In this document: positions 63,759 through 64,000 of the stretch, piece after piece
Position numbering within the stretch: position 1 is the stretch's first letter
Layout: each line of letters opens with the position of its first letter
Assembly: GCA_030272585.1 (NCBI GenBank)
Contig: BSYQ01000011.1
Span: 3,472,001 to 3,536,000 of the forward strand
Reading direction: 5' to 3'
From: Bryopsis sp. KO-2023
Lineage: Eukaryota; Chlorophyta; Ulvophyceae; Bryopsidales; Bryopsidaceae
DNA length: 64,000 nucleotides
Notes under the pieces: model-generated
Told to the model about the DNA's origin: nothing
The model's database searches: none
The model's input: only the letters and a program-made list of their open reading frames with translations
Made by a program: the position numbers and the translations under genes

Positions 63759-64000
63759 ATTTCGATATTCATTTCGGGGGACAGGTGTCACTGATTAGTG
63801 GGGTTGGGGTAGAAGAGGGTTACAAAAACAATTCGACATCTTAGAATAGACATCACAGTTTTTTATGCACGTAAAAAAGCTCTCCACAGTTTTTTTTTCT
63901 GGTTATGGTTGTTTTTTCTTTGTATCTATACATATGTTTTTCTGTGGTTTCATCGAATTCCTTTTTTTTCATTTTCAGATCTATGGATCCATATCGCTGT
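63759..64000. other. 3' flank of the TMBIM gene
   Basis: T-rich sequence without coding potential that I can recognise. Confidence 0.6.

Overview
The window is nuclear DNA of a photosynthetic eukaryote. It carries an intact gene for the large magnesium-chelatase subunit (ChlH) in 16 GT-AG exons, and its protein starts with a Ser/Ala/Arg-rich leader that resembles a chloroplast transit peptide and has no hydrophobic signal in front. This favours a primary-plastid lineage such as a green alga, but the organism itself is inference. Other recognisable host genes are an LSM12 homologue, a large multi-pass membrane protein with extracellular Ig-like domains, and a Bax-inhibitor/Lifeguard (TMBIM) protein. 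More than half of the window is repeats and transposons.

Layout. 1-3938 (minus): N-terminal part of a Helitron protein with an OTU-like protease domain, a charged linker and an HUH replication-initiator domain; it runs off the left edge. 5.1-11.7 kb: purine-rich simple repeats, then a satellite of about 1-kb units containing many short GC hairpins and one long foldback. 11.9-14.7 kb: LSM12 homologue (+). 16.0-22.3 kb: multi-exon membrane protein (+). 22.6-25.4 kb and 43.3-46.3 kb: pieces of five unrelated genes (catalase, an ABCG-like C-terminus, a Patched-type protein, MnmG/MTO1, PI31), each truncated or frameshifted. Before the retrotransposons arrived these two stretches were contiguous. 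25.4-43.3 kb: LTR retrotransposon A, inserted in the Patched-type exon; it contains chromovirus B (25,945-37,137), which contains a 530-bp TRIM-like element (29,541-30,070), and a 1,025-bp TIR element (38,592-39,616). 47.8-53.0 kb (minus): LTR retrotransposon C, of a different lineage. 54.1-61.2 kb (minus): ChlH. 62.5-63.8 kb (+): TMBIM protein.

The nested structure rests on exact target-site duplications: GATGT for A, GCAGG for B, GCCGA for the TRIM, an 8-bp GCGGTGGT for the TIR element and AAATG for C. Removing the insertions rejoins the interrupted reading frames, and I saw no differences between the two LTRs of A, B or C, so the insertions look recent. B, the TRIM and C share one tRNA primer-binding site.

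Limits: all splice sites were read by eye. For ChlH, LSM12 and TMBIM the exon lengths and phases close perfectly. For the membrane protein the 5' end and one internal exon are unresolved. Many frameshifts in the gene fragments lie at short homopolymers, so some could be assembly errors rather than decay.
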